Positions 1 through 5,479 of a stretch of 5,479 nt of DNA are shown here, piece after piece (positions within the stretch are counted from its first letter, which is position 1; each line of letters begins with the position of its first letter). The translations under genes and the position numbers were made by a program. Below the pieces are notes generated by a model, which saw only the letters and a program-made list of their open reading frames with translations, was not told the origin of the DNA and did no database searches. This DNA is from Pseudomonas sp. (GTDB lineage: Bacteria > Pseudomonadota > Gammaproteobacteria > Pseudomonadales > Pseudomonadaceae), in assembly GCA_003488145.1 (NCBI GenBank), contig DNMQ01000355.1, forward strand, positions 1,950-7,428, in the 5' to 3' direction.

Positions 1-576
1 AGCGGCTTCGTCGAGATCAATCCCAACTCGAAGATCCCCGCGCTGGCCGATCACAGCGTCGACGGCAAGCCGCTACGGGTGTTCGAGTCCGGCTCGATCC
101 TGGTCTACCTGGCGGAGAAGTTCGGTGCCTTCCTGCCCACGGAAATCCGTGCGCGTACCGAGACGCTGAACTGGCTGTTCTGGCAGATGGGTTCGGCGCC
201 CTTCCTCGGCGGCGGCTTCGGCCATTTCTATGCCTACGCGCCGGAGAAGTACGAGTACCCGATCAACCGCTACGCCATGGAGGTCAAGCGCCAGCTCGAC
301 GTGCTCGACCGCCAGTTGGCGGAGAACCGCTACGTGGCCGGTGACGACTACAGCATCGCCGACATGGCGATCTGGCCCTGGTACGGCGTGCTCGCGCGGG
401 GCGAGCTGTACGACGCTGGCGAATTCCTTTCCGTGCAGGACTACAAGCACGTCCAGCGCTGGGCCGCGGAGGTCGCCGAGCGCCCGGCCGTGATCCGCGG
501 GCGCAAGGTCAATCGCACCTGGGGCGAGGAATCCGAGCAGGCACCCGAGCGCCACAGCGCTGCTGACCTGGACTGA
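1..576 (+). CDS. yghU: YghU-like glutathione S-transferase family protein (glutathione-dependent disulfide-bond oxidoreductase), 5' end outside window
   Basis: The reading frame is open from base 1, so the start lies upstream; 191 residues are visible. YghU of E. coli is about 290 residues, so roughly the first third is missing. The visible part begins near the end of the thioredoxin-like domain: NPNSKIPAL carries the cis-proline (I12-P13), and FESGSIL carries the Glu-Ser pair (E29-S30) that holds the gamma-glutamyl group of glutathione in this superfamily. The all-helical C-terminal domain follows, with the family stretch NWLFWQMGSAPFLGGGFGHF (residues 57-76) and the folding motif YSIADMAIWPW (117-127). 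Known YghU proteins are cytosolic, bind two glutathione molecules and reduce disulfides or organic peroxides rather than conjugating substrates; that function is inferred by family. A strong hairpin follows 12 bases after the TGA, so transcription probably ends there. The identification is firm; the exact substrate is unknown. Confidence 0.93.
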   Translation, partial: SGFVEINPNSKIPALADHSVDGKPLRVFESGSILVYLAEKFGAFLPTEIRARTETLNWLFWQMGSAPFLGGGFGHFYAYAPEKYEYPINRYAMEVKRQLDVLDRQLAENRYVAGDDYSIADMAIWPWYGVLARGELYDAGEFLSVQDYKHVQRWAAEVAERPAVIRGRKVNRTWGEESEQAPERHSAADLD

Positions 577-588
577 ACCGCAACCCGA

Positions 589-626
589 GCGGGCGGTGGA
601 AGGCGCGAAGCCTTTCCACCGCCCGC
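589..626 (+). terminator. Hairpin downstream of yghU, probable terminator
   Basis: Bases 589-604 pair with 610-626 as a 16-bp stem with one bulged T (613) and a 5-base loop. The core is GGTGGAAGGC/GCCTTTCCACC. The run after the stem (CATCTTG) is only weakly T-rich, so it may act as an RNA 3'-end stabiliser as much as a terminator. Its core resembles the hairpin at 2338-2363. Confidence 0.65.
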
Positions 627-884
627 CATCTTGCCCTGGCAGGCTGCCCGGCCCCGTCTGCCGAGGGGGCCTGCTTCAAAGCTCCCTCATCGCCGCGCAG
701 TCCTCCGCGCAGCGACTGCACTGCCCTCCTCCGACCGCTGATCCTCCACGCTGAACTATGCCGATGCGCTCCGACCCAATGTCTATGAGCGCCGCGAAAC
801 CCGCGACCGGCGCGGCCTCGCCAGCACTCGGGCCGCCATCATCGCGACACGCGCAGCGCTCACATCCCGGTTGTTCAACACAAC
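627..884. other. Gap between yghU and the stress-protein gene, no gene recognised
   Basis: No convincing coding frame lies between the yghU hairpin and the next gene. Open frames that cross it look like shadows. A GGCCCC/GGGGCC inverted repeat sits at 650-655 and 666-671 without a T tract. GTTGT (870-874) and ACAAC (880-884) form a small inverted repeat directly before the Shine-Dalgarno of the next gene. A CTATGCC at 756-762 loosely resembles a sigma-70 or RpoS -10 element, but no -35 supports it. The promoter of the next gene must lie here, yet I cannot place it. Confidence 0.4.
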
Positions 885-896
885 GTGAGGTGGATC

Positions 897-1706
897 ATGA
901 GACATACACTGGTAGCAGCGTTCGCAACGCTGACCGACGCCAACCGCACTCGCGGCGACCTGATGTCGCGGGGCATAGCGCGCGAACAGATTCACGCCAT
1001 TGGTGCCGAGAGCGCCGATATCCATGCCTACGATGCGCCCTACACCACCACTCCCGACGTCCCGGTGGATCGTACGCATCACGAATCCAAGGTCACGCAC
1101 TTCTTCAAATCGCTGTTCGGCAATGAACCGCACGAAACGCACCGCCACTACGCCACCGCCTATCCAGATGCCGTACGCCGCGGTGCGCTGGTGATCGCTG
1201 TGGATGTCGACGATGAAGATCAGCTGGCCAAGGCGCGCGATGCCCTGGAATACAACGGTGCCATCGACATCAACGAGCGCGGCGGCAGCGGCACAGTCGA
1301 AGGCTATCCAGGCCCGAGCAGCCCCTATGCTGGCGCCACCGGCGGCGACAGCCACCTCGACAAGCACTTCAGCGCAACCGGCACGGCAACCGCTCGCAGC
1401 GACCACCCTCTGAGTGGCGCGCACACCGGCGACGGTGCCCACATCGGCAATACAACCGCGCCCGGCGCCGACCCGACCGATTACAACGACCGCAGCTCGG
1501 CCGACACCGGTCGCTATGACATCGGCGGCGCGGCCAAGCGCGCCGGCACCGACTACCCGGACACCACCGCCACCACGGCACCCACCGGTGCCGGCGCGAC
1601 CGGCCACGGCAGCAGCCCGGACACGCCGGAAGTGGCACCCGGCGTCGGCACCCGTGACGCCGGCCTCTGCCGCGACCGTATCTGCGTGATCCAGCGGCCG
1701 AGCTGA
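897..1706 (+). CDS. YflT / general stress protein 17M-like protein with long low-complexity tail
   Basis: The ATG at 897 has AGGTGG (888-893) a few bases upstream and is preferred to the in-frame GTG at 885; this gives 269 residues. Residues 3-36 (HTLVAAFATLTDANRTRGDL, then GIAREQIHAI) look like the first beta-alpha-beta half of the YflT/17M fold, in which a strand is followed by a helix that skips residues and an I-x-x-I strand. VTHFFKSLFG (66-75) and a second half, ALVIAVDVDDEDQLAKARDAL (97-117) then GAIDI, complete it. From about residue 128 onward the chain is rich in Thr, Gly, Asp, Ala and Ser and is probably disordered. It ends in C258-x4-C263. No signal peptide or membrane span is seen. 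Proteins of this kind are linked to general stress in Bacillus; the biochemical activity is unknown. The gene appears monocistronic, with a clear terminator after it. The family call is from motif memory and is moderate. Confidence 0.7.
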   Translation: MRHTLVAAFATLTDANRTRGDLMSRGIAREQIHAIGAESADIHAYDAPYTTTPDVPVDRTHHESKVTHFFKSLFGNEPHETHRHYATAYPDAVRRGALVIAVDVDDEDQLAKARDALEYNGAIDINERGGSGTVEGYPGPSSPYAGATGGDSHLDKHFSATGTATARSDHPLSGAHTGDGAHIGNTTAPGADPTDYNDRSSADTGRYDIGGAAKRAGTDYPDTTATTAPTGAGATGHGSSPDTPEVAPGVGTRDAGLCRDRICVIQRPS

Positions 1707-1724
1707 CCGCTGCTGCGCAGTACC

Positions 1725-1750
1725 ACGGGCCGCATCACGCGGCCCGTTTT
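1725..1750 (+). terminator. Rho-independent terminator after the stress-protein gene
   Basis: ACGGGCCGC (1725-1733) pairs perfectly with GCGGCCCGT (1739-1747) around a 5-base loop and runs into TTTT (1747-1750). It lies 18 bases after the TGA at 1704-1706. This is a standard intrinsic terminator and separates the stress-protein gene from the next gene. Confidence 0.9.
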
Positions 1751-1841
1751 ATGTCATGCCCCGGCCGGGCGGCCGCACCCTGACGACGCGCAATCCATCA
1801 CGGCCTAAGCCTGCTGCGACGATTGGCGCAGGGCCGGACTG

Positions 1842-1870
1842 CTGAGTGCTGGATGCACCTGGCGTATTCT
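1842..1870 (+). promoter_or_regulatory. Possible sigma-70 promoter of the small exported protein gene
   Basis: TATTCT (1865-1870) matches four of six bases of the -10 consensus. It lies 17 bases after CTGAGT (1842-1847), which matches three of six bases of the -35. Transcription would begin near 1877, about 40 bases before the ATG at 1919. The match is modest, and the position after a terminator is the main support. Confidence 0.3.
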
Positions 1871-1871
1871 G

Positions 1872-1893
1872 GCGCTCAAGGCGGCCTGAGCGC
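1872..1893. repeat. Inverted repeat in the leader of the small exported protein gene
   Basis: GCGCTCA (1872-1878) and TGAGCGC (1887-1893) are perfect reverse complements separated by 8 bases. The repeat lies directly downstream of the possible -10 element and ends 12 bases before the Shine-Dalgarno. It could be an operator at the transcription start or a leader hairpin. Function is inferred from position only. Confidence 0.45.
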
Positions 1894-1918
1894 TGCCAAG
1901 CATGCAGAGGACCACGCC

Positions 1919-2311
1919 ATGCCTACGCTGAGAACCGTCTCGTCCTGCCTGATGCTCTGCCTTGCCGCTTCGAGTGTCTGGGCTGCACAGCCGGCCATGG
2001 AGCAGACGGAAGGCGACTCGAAGAGCGCCTTCGTCCTGCATGAAGGCGGCAACATGCACACCGACCAGGCGGCCCTGCGCGAGCGTCGCGCCAAGGCGTA
2101 CGAAGTGGAGCTGCGCGAAGCCCATGACGAGCTGATGGCCGCCAAATACGCCATCACCCAGAAATACCTGGCCAAGCTGCCGGCCCATGAGCGCGAAGCC
2201 ATGCAGGCCGAAGTGGCCGCGCAACACGCCACCTTCGCCTACCGCTACCCAGAAGCCCACGCGCGCTTGCTGCAGAGCAATCCGCACAAGACCGAGATCA
2301 GCCAGGACTGA
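1919..2311 (+). CDS. Small exported protein of unknown function
   Basis: The ATG at 1919 follows AGAGGA (1906-1911) at a 7-base distance, which settles the start, although the frame is open further upstream. The product has 130 residues. Residues 1-22 form a Sec signal peptide: an Arg at position 5, a hydrophobic core SCLMLCLAASS, and a V-W-A site giving likely cleavage after A22, before AQP. The Cys residues at 10 and 14 do not form a lipobox, so a soluble periplasmic or secreted protein of about 108 residues is expected. The mature part is highly charged and looks mainly alpha-helical, from about residue 56 (RERRAKAYEVELREAHDELM) through the KYAITQKYLAKLPAHEREAM stretch. It has no Cys. I do not recognise the family. 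It is flanked by an intrinsic terminator upstream and a hairpin downstream, so it is probably expressed alone. Confidence 0.82.
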   Translation: MPTLRTVSSCLMLCLAASSVWAAQPAMEQTEGDSKSAFVLHEGGNMHTDQAALRERRAKAYEVELREAHDELMAAKYAITQKYLAKLPAHEREAMQAEVAAQHATFAYRYPEAHARLLQSNPHKTEISQD

Positions 2312-2337
2312 CGGGTCCCGAGGGCAACCCGCGCAGG

Positions 2338-2363
2338 GTGGAAAACGGCAACGCCTTTTCCAC
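2338..2363. terminator. Hairpin between convergent genes, possible bidirectional terminator
   Basis: GTGGAAAA (2338-2345) plus GGC (2347-2349) pairs with GCC (2353-2355) plus TTTTCCAC (2356-2363), giving 11 pairs with one bulged C (2346) and a 3-base loop. It lies between the stop of the + strand gene (2311) and the stop of the - strand DUF4126 gene (2408), where a shared terminator is expected. No T tract follows the stem on either strand, so its strength is uncertain. Confidence 0.6.
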
Positions 2364-2407
2364 GCGCCTGCATCACCGCACCACGAAACGCGAGGAGTTC
2401 ACGGCGT

Positions 2408-2911
2408 CTAGCGCCCGTGCCGCTCCGCGCCCAACGCCCGCCGCAGCCCGGCTCGGCCAATCACCAACGCCAGACATTCCTCCACCGCACCCAGCGCCGC
2501 ATTGACCAGCGGCCGGGGCTGATAGGGCTTGCGCAGGCTCAGCCCGACCCTGGATGCGACCAGCGCCGCCGTCGCACCGAGCAACGCCGGCACCAGCACC
2601 GGCTCGCGACGGACACCCGCCAACGCCGCCGCGCTGACGCCGCCGGACAGCGCACGAAACATCATCGACGGCACGATGGTGCGATCCGGCGCAAAGGGCA
2701 TCTTGTCGCCGATCATCTCGCTGGCCGCGAGCGTTGGTAGAAAGGTCTGCGCGGTGTCCGACGTCAGCAGTTGCGCGGCCTCCCCCGCCCCGGCGAGATC
2801 ATCGCGCTCGCTCAACGCCCGGCTGACCAGCGTCGGCGCCAGCATGCTGCGCATGCCCGTCACCGCCCCGATCGCCAGGGCGGCCCATAACAGATTGCTC
2901 GAAGTCGACAT
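2408..2911 (-). CDS. DUF4126 family membrane protein
   Basis: The ATG (2911-2909) follows GGGAG (2924-2920) at an 8-base distance; the product has 167 residues and ends in TAG. Residues 7-32 hold a hydrophobic helix ending in GAVTGMRSMLAPTLVSRAL, the G-x-R-S-M-x-x-P start typical of DUF4126. Residues 65-77 (EMIGDKMPFAPDR) match the family's second motif, E-x-x-x-D-K-x-P-x-x-P-x-R. Two more hydrophobic segments follow: SGGVSAAALAG (89-99) with VLVPALLGATAALVASRVGL (105-124), and VNAALGAVEECLALVIGRAG (137-156). An inner-membrane location is inferred. The biochemical role of this family is unknown. It lies 97 bases after the small membrane protein gene on the same strand, so it could share a transcript with it. 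Confidence 0.85.
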   Translation of the reverse strand: MSTSSNLLWAALAIGAVTGMRSMLAPTLVSRALSERDDLAGAGEAAQLLTSDTAQTFLPTLAASEMIGDKMPFAPDRTIVPSMMFRALSGGVSAAALAGVRREPVLVPALLGATAALVASRVGLSLRKPYQPRPLVNAALGAVEECLALVIGRAGLRRALGAERHGR

Positions 2912-2965
2912 CGTCAGATCTCCCGGTGGTTACCAATACCGACCGGGCGCCCGCCGCCAGCGTTC

Positions 2966-2982
2966 GGCTGCGCAGCGCAGCC
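2966..2982. repeat. Short perfect inverted repeat between two - strand genes
   Basis: GGCTGCG (2966-2972) and CGCAGCC (2976-2982) pair perfectly around CAG. No T tract follows on either strand, so it is not a normal terminator. It lies in the 97-base gap before the DUF4126 gene and could be an RNA processing or stability hairpin. Confidence 0.35.
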
Positions 2983-3008
2983 AGCGACGGATGACACGCT
3001 CGCGGTAC

Positions 3009-3338
3009 TCACCACTGGTAGAGCCCGTAAGCGAACACGCCAAGGCCAAAGCCCATCTGCGCCAGCAACAGCGCGCGAATGGCGAAGGTGTAGCTGATCA
3101 CCCGGCTCTGCCCCAGCGCATCGGCGGCGAACAGCCGGTAACTCTCGGGATACTCGGCTTCCATCTCCTTCAGCGCCGTGATGGTCAGTTCCAGCAGCTG
3201 CCGGCTGCGTGCATCCACCAGCCAGAACACCTGCGCCAGCAAGACGGTAAAGGCACCGAGCAGAATCAGCAGCCCGGGCGAGAAGCCGCGCTGCAGCGCC
3301 GCCAGCACACCGCCATCGGCGAAGATCGCCAGCACCAC
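3009..3338 (-). CDS. Small multi-pass membrane protein, N-terminus cut off by an in-frame amber codon
   Basis: The uninterrupted frame from GTG 3338 gives 109 residues, but this start has no Shine-Dalgarno and falls inside a membrane helix, so it is unlikely to be the original start. Read upstream, the frame continues as AHFKLNAEQRLRGFNFFVVL back to a TAG at 3392-3390. The likely original start is GTG 3413, giving 134 residues with the TAG as codon 8. In that numbering hydrophobic segments lie near residues 21-40, 47-66 (GLLILLGAFTVLLAQVFWLV) and 106-133 at the C-terminus (IRALLLAQMGFGLGVFAYGL). A charged helix, RSRQLLELTITALKEMEAEY, lies between the second and third. An HF-x-L-N-A-x-Q-R-L-x-x-F-N-F-F opening is, from memory, seen in small bacterial membrane proteins of unknown role. 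The gene lies between the GNAT-like and DUF4126 genes on the same strand. It may be a pseudogene. Confidence 0.62.
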   Translation of the reverse strand: MVLAIFADGGVLAALQRGFSPGLLILLGAFTVLLAQVFWLVDARSRQLLELTITALKEMEAEYPESYRLFAADALGQSRVISYTFAIRALLLAQMGFGLGVFAYGLYQW

Positions 3339-3389
3339 GAAGAAGTTGAAGCCACGTAGGCGCTGCTCGGCATTGAGCTTGAAATGCGC

Positions 3390-3426
3390 CTAGACAAACT
3401 CTCGACCATCCACGCGATTGCCCTCT
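3390..3426 (-). other. Original ribosome binding site, GTG start and amber codon of the small membrane protein gene
   Basis: On the - strand AGAGGG (3426-3421) stands 7 bases before GTG (3413-3411). The following codons read M-D-G-R-E-F-V and then TAG (3392-3390). The next residues, AHFKLNAEQRL, continue the membrane protein frame. A single G-to-A change from TGG (Trp) would create this stop. An alternative is a start at the ATG at 3409 in another frame plus a frameshift, but that ATG is 11 bases from the Shine-Dalgarno. Confidence 0.55.
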
Positions 3427-3531
3427 GACGAAACCAGCTGCTGGTGCGATGCCGTGCCGGCGCAGCGGCAGCGATCACTCAGATAAGAGCGTCGGCTCCG
3501 GCAATAAATCCCGCCGGGAAAGGCGAAGCGC

Positions 3532-3825
3532 TCAGGCCGGATCGACCAGGTCCTGCCATTCCTCGTGGCGCTCGATGTAGCTGGCGATGAACTCGCACTG
3601 CGGCACCACCCGCTTGCCGCGGCGCCGCGCATCCTCCAGCGCGCCCTTGGCCAGCACACTGCCCAGCCCCTGCCCGGACAGGCTGGGGTCGACCTCGGTA
3701 TGGGTAAAGACCATCCGCTCGCCCTGCTCGTTGTACTCGGCAAAGCCGAGCGGCTGGTCGTCGACCAGCAACTCATAGCGCTGCTGCGCGGCATCGTGGC
3801 GGACGCTGGCTTGTCTATCGCTCAT
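3532..3825 (-). CDS. Small GNAT-like N-acetyltransferase (NATD1/YjdJ-type, COG2388)
   Basis: The ATG (3825-3823) follows AGGGA (3837-3833) at a 7-base distance, giving 97 residues, the usual size of this compact family (90-100 residues). Residues 17-39 form the opening strands (RYELLVDDQPLGFAEYNEQG). HTEVDPSLSGQGLGSVLAKG (42-61) is the acetyl-CoA binding motif, with Q52-G53-L54-G55 at the pyrophosphate loop. VVPQCEFIASYIERHEEWQD (73-92) is the conserved end, with C77 and the Y-I-x-R-H-x-E-W-x-D pattern. The protein is cytosolic. Members are predicted to move an acetyl group from acetyl-CoA to an amine, but the substrate is unknown for bacterial forms. It is the first gene of a three-gene - strand run, with 118 bases before the next start. 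The family call is firm, the substrate is open. Confidence 0.9.
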   Translation of the reverse strand: MSDRQASVRHDAAQQRYELLVDDQPLGFAEYNEQGERMVFTHTEVDPSLSGQGLGSVLAKGALEDARRRGKRVVPQCEFIASYIERHEEWQDLVDPA

Positions 3826-4028
3826 GGCGGGCTCCCTCTCAGGTGAATGACTGCGCTAGAGGTACGAGTGGGCGCAGTGTATGAGGGTTCAGGTGGCGCG
3901 ACGACGAACCGGAATGCGCCGTGCGCGTTGCTCAGGCCCGCCCATGCCACTGCTCCAGAGGTAGCGGCGGCAAGGGCATTTGGTAATTGATAGAGGCTTG
4001 GCAGAGCAGGCAGGCCTTGAAGCTGGCG

Positions 4029-4655
4029 TTAGCCTCGTTCGCCGCTCGTTTGGATTTCAGCGTGACCGCCCGACACGACGATCGCCTGGTTATTGCTGAA
4101 TGGGCGAAGCGCCAACACCTGCCCGTGCTCTTTCAGCACCTGCTCGACGGCCTCGTCGAACGGCGCATTTCGGTAATGCGGCAGCGGGTAGAAATCGACC
4201 AGCCCCAGTGCGGTGTAGGACTCCAGATCAGGCGCGGCAGTGACGTCGTCCAGCGCCCGAATATAGTCAATGCTCGGGGCGAGTATCGCGGAACCGGCGG
4301 ATTCGCCGATATAGCACTTCCCGGCCCTGACCTGTTCCGCGATCAACCTGTCCGCGCCTGTGCGCTTCAGCTCCTGCAGCAGAAAGAAGGTGTTGCCGCC
4401 TGACACATAGATGTAATCGCCACGTTCGAGCTTGCTGACGATCTCGTCCTGAGGTGCGGTTGAAACTTCGAGTTCATCGATCACCAGACCGGCTTCGACA
4501 AGCGCCTCCCTGGCCGCAACAAGGTAGGAATTGACCTCCTCGGCAAGGCTCGCCGTAGGAATCAGCGTAACCGTCCTGCCGCGGCACTCGCCTCCGGTGA
4601 ACCTGACAAACAAGTCCACGACCTCGGCAAAGGAGGATGTCAGGAAAATGTTCAT
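4029..4655 (-). CDS. Peptidase E-like protein (peptidase S51, type 1 glutamine amidotransferase-like fold)
   Basis: AGAGG (4665-4661) lies 5 bases before the ATG at 4655, which decides the start; the in-frame GTG at 4661 overlaps the Shine-Dalgarno. The product has 208 residues, close to the 210-230 of the family. VSGGNTFFLLQEL (84-96) is the G-G-N-T motif of S51 proteins. CYIGESAGSAIL (114-125) is the nucleophile elbow, with Ser119 as the predicted catalytic serine. DFYPLPHYRN (154-163) brings His160, the expected catalytic histidine. No signal peptide is seen, so it is cytosolic. E. coli PepE cleaves Asp-X dipeptides; whether this relative does is unknown, since the family also includes cyanophycinase-like enzymes. 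The GC content is near 57 percent in hand counts, against about 67 percent in neighbours, which suggests later acquisition. It sits 143 bases from the end of the ABC transporter gene on the same strand. Confidence 0.87.
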   Translation of the reverse strand: MNIFLTSSFAEVVDLFVRFTGGECRGRTVTLIPTASLAEEVNSYLVAAREALVEAGLVIDELEVSTAPQDEIVSKLERGDYIYVSGGNTFFLLQELKRTGADRLIAEQVRAGKCYIGESAGSAILAPSIDYIRALDDVTAAPDLESYTALGLVDFYPLPHYRNAPFDEAVEQVLKEHGQVLALRPFSNNQAIVVSGGHAEIQTSGERG

Positions 4656-4804
4656 ATGCACCTCTGCACTCGACTGGATTCAGGCTTGCCCAACCCGCCC
4701 CTGGTTATTGAGAACACGGCGGGATAGCTCAGCGCTGCCGCGCCGCGCGTTCCAACAGGCCGACAAGCAGAGTGGACGAAAAACCCCTAGCTTGCCCGTT
4801 CGAA

Positions 4805-5479
4805 TCAATCCACCCCGACGAACCCACCCGTCTGGTGCTGCCACAGCCGCGCATAGAGCCCGCCGCGGGCGATCAGCTCGGCGTGGGTGCCGGTCTCGAT
4901 CACCTGGCCGCCATCGATCACTACCAGCCGATCCATACGCGCGATGGTCGACAGCCGGTGCGCGATGGCGATCACCGTCTTGCCCTCCATCAGGGTATCC
5001 AGGCTCTCCTGAATCGCCGCCTCGACCTCCGAATCCAGCGCCGAGGTGGCTTCGTCGAGCACCAGAATCGGCGCATCCTTGAGCAGCACCCGGGCGATGG
5101 CGATGCGTTGCCGTTGCCCGCCGGAGAGCTTCACGCCGCGCTCGCCCACCATCGCCTCGAAGCCCAGGCCGCCCTGGCTGTCGTCCAGGGTCTCTATGAA
5201 CGCGTCCGCGCGGGCCTTGCGTGCCGCGGCCCAGAGTTCTTCTTCCGTGGCGTCGGGCTTGCCGTAGCGCAGGTTGTCGCGGATGGAACGGTGCAGCAGC
5301 GAGGTGTCCTGGGTAACCACGCCGATATTGGCGCGCAGGCTCTCCTGGCTGACCTCGGCGACGTTCTGCCCGTCGATGAGGATGCGCCCGCTCTCCAGGT
5401 CGTAGAGGCGCAGCAGCAGGTTGACCAGCGTCGACTTGCCCGCACCCGACGGCCCGACCAGGCCGATCTTCTCGCCCGG
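4805..5479 (-). CDS. ABC exporter ATP-binding domain (MsbA/MdlB-type multidrug or lipid exporter), 5' end outside window
   Basis: The frame is open to the window edge; 224 residues of the C-terminal nucleotide-binding domain are visible. Counting from the edge, the Walker A motif is GPSGAGKST (9-17), the Q-loop glutamine is in VVTQD (Q57), the signature LSGGQ is at 118-122, Walker B is ILVLDE (138-143), the D-loop is SALD (146-149), and the switch histidine is in IAHRLST (H174). All key residues for ATP hydrolysis are intact. The surroundings ([46 protein letters not shown]) are typical of full-length exporters with a membrane domain fused in front, usually near 600 residues. That membrane part would lie beyond the right edge. 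It acts in the inner membrane and exports an unknown substrate. Stop codon TGA is at 4807-4805. The short tail TGGFVGVD resembles that of Pseudomonas homologues from memory. Confidence 0.95.
   Translation of the reverse strand, partial: PGEKIGLVGPSGAGKSTLVNLLLRLYDLESGRILIDGQNVAEVSQESLRANIGVVTQDTSLLHRSIRDNLRYGKPDATEEELWAAARKARADAFIETLDDSQGGLGFEAMVGERGVKLSGGQRQRIAIARVLLKDAPILVLDEATSALDSEVEAAIQESLDTLMEGKTVIAIAHRLSTIARMDRLVVIDGGQVIETGTHAELIARGGLYARLWQHQTGGFVGVD

Noticed and set aside
783..1607. Long - strand open frame opposite the stress-protein gene
   Set aside because: The Gly/Ala/Val-rich translation is the mirror of the Thr/Ala/Gly-rich coding strand and has no motif or ribosome binding site.
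2944..2953. 10-bp palindrome CGGGCGCCCG as an operator
   Set aside because: Short GC palindromes are expected by chance at this composition and nothing else marks a promoter there.
2529..3359. Long + strand open frame of 276 codons across the DUF4126 and membrane protein genes
   Set aside because: It lies opposite two genes with ribosome binding sites and family motifs, and its Arg/Gln/Ser-rich translation shows no domain; it is a high-GC shadow.
3390..3794. - strand open frame overlapping the GNAT-like gene and ending at the amber codon
   Set aside because: Within the GNAT-like gene it is an out-of-frame shadow; only its last eight codons, after the Shine-Dalgarno at 3426-3421, belong to the membrane protein gene.
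4000..4060. The TAACGCC around the peptidase stop as the core of an integron attC site
   Set aside because: GGCTAAC does not fit the RYYYAAC core, and no matching GTTRRRY half with complementary arms is found in the next 130 bases.
4780..4800. A-run at 4779-4783 as a terminator for the ABC transporter on the - strand (GGGGTTTTT)
   Set aside because: There is a T tract in the right direction but no stem-loop in front of it, so it is not supported as an intrinsic terminator.

Overview
The window looks like chromosomal DNA of a high-GC gammaproteobacterium of the Pseudomonas/Stutzerimonas type. This is inferred from strong G/C preference at third codon positions, a YghU-type glutathione transferase, an ABC exporter tail ending in the [10 protein letters not shown] style, and short GGTGGAA...TTCCAC hairpins in gene gaps. 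No marker gene fixes the species. I see no RNA gene, insertion sequence, CRISPR array or phage gene.

Left part (1-2311, + strand): the window opens inside a yghU-like gene (1-576), followed by a strong hairpin. A gap of about 320 bases leads to a gene for a YflT/general-stress-17M-like protein with a long Thr/Gly/Asp/Ala-rich tail (897-1706), closed by a textbook intrinsic terminator (1725-1750). Next is a small exported protein of unknown function (1919-2311). A second hairpin (2338-2363) separates it from the convergent genes.

Middle part (2408-3825, - strand): reading right to left there is a small GNAT-like acetyltransferase of the NATD1/YjdJ type (3825-3532), a small membrane protein (to 3009) and a DUF4126 membrane protein (2911-2408). 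The gaps are 118 and 97 bases, so cotranscription is possible but not shown. The membrane protein gene is the oddest item: its well-placed Shine-Dalgarno and GTG start lie upstream of an in-frame TAG at codon 8, and the conserved-looking N-terminus continues straight after that stop. It is probably a recent nonsense mutation, a sequence error, or a readthrough case.

Right part (4029-5479, - strand): a peptidase E-like (S51) gene, visibly lower in GC than its neighbours and possibly acquired by transfer, then the C-terminal nucleotide-binding domain of an exporter-type ABC transporter that runs off the window. Four of the seven genes (glutathione transferase, stress protein, acetyltransferase, exporter) fit general stress and detoxification, but nothing in the layout proves a joint system. 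I did not find a convincing undescribed multi-gene system here.
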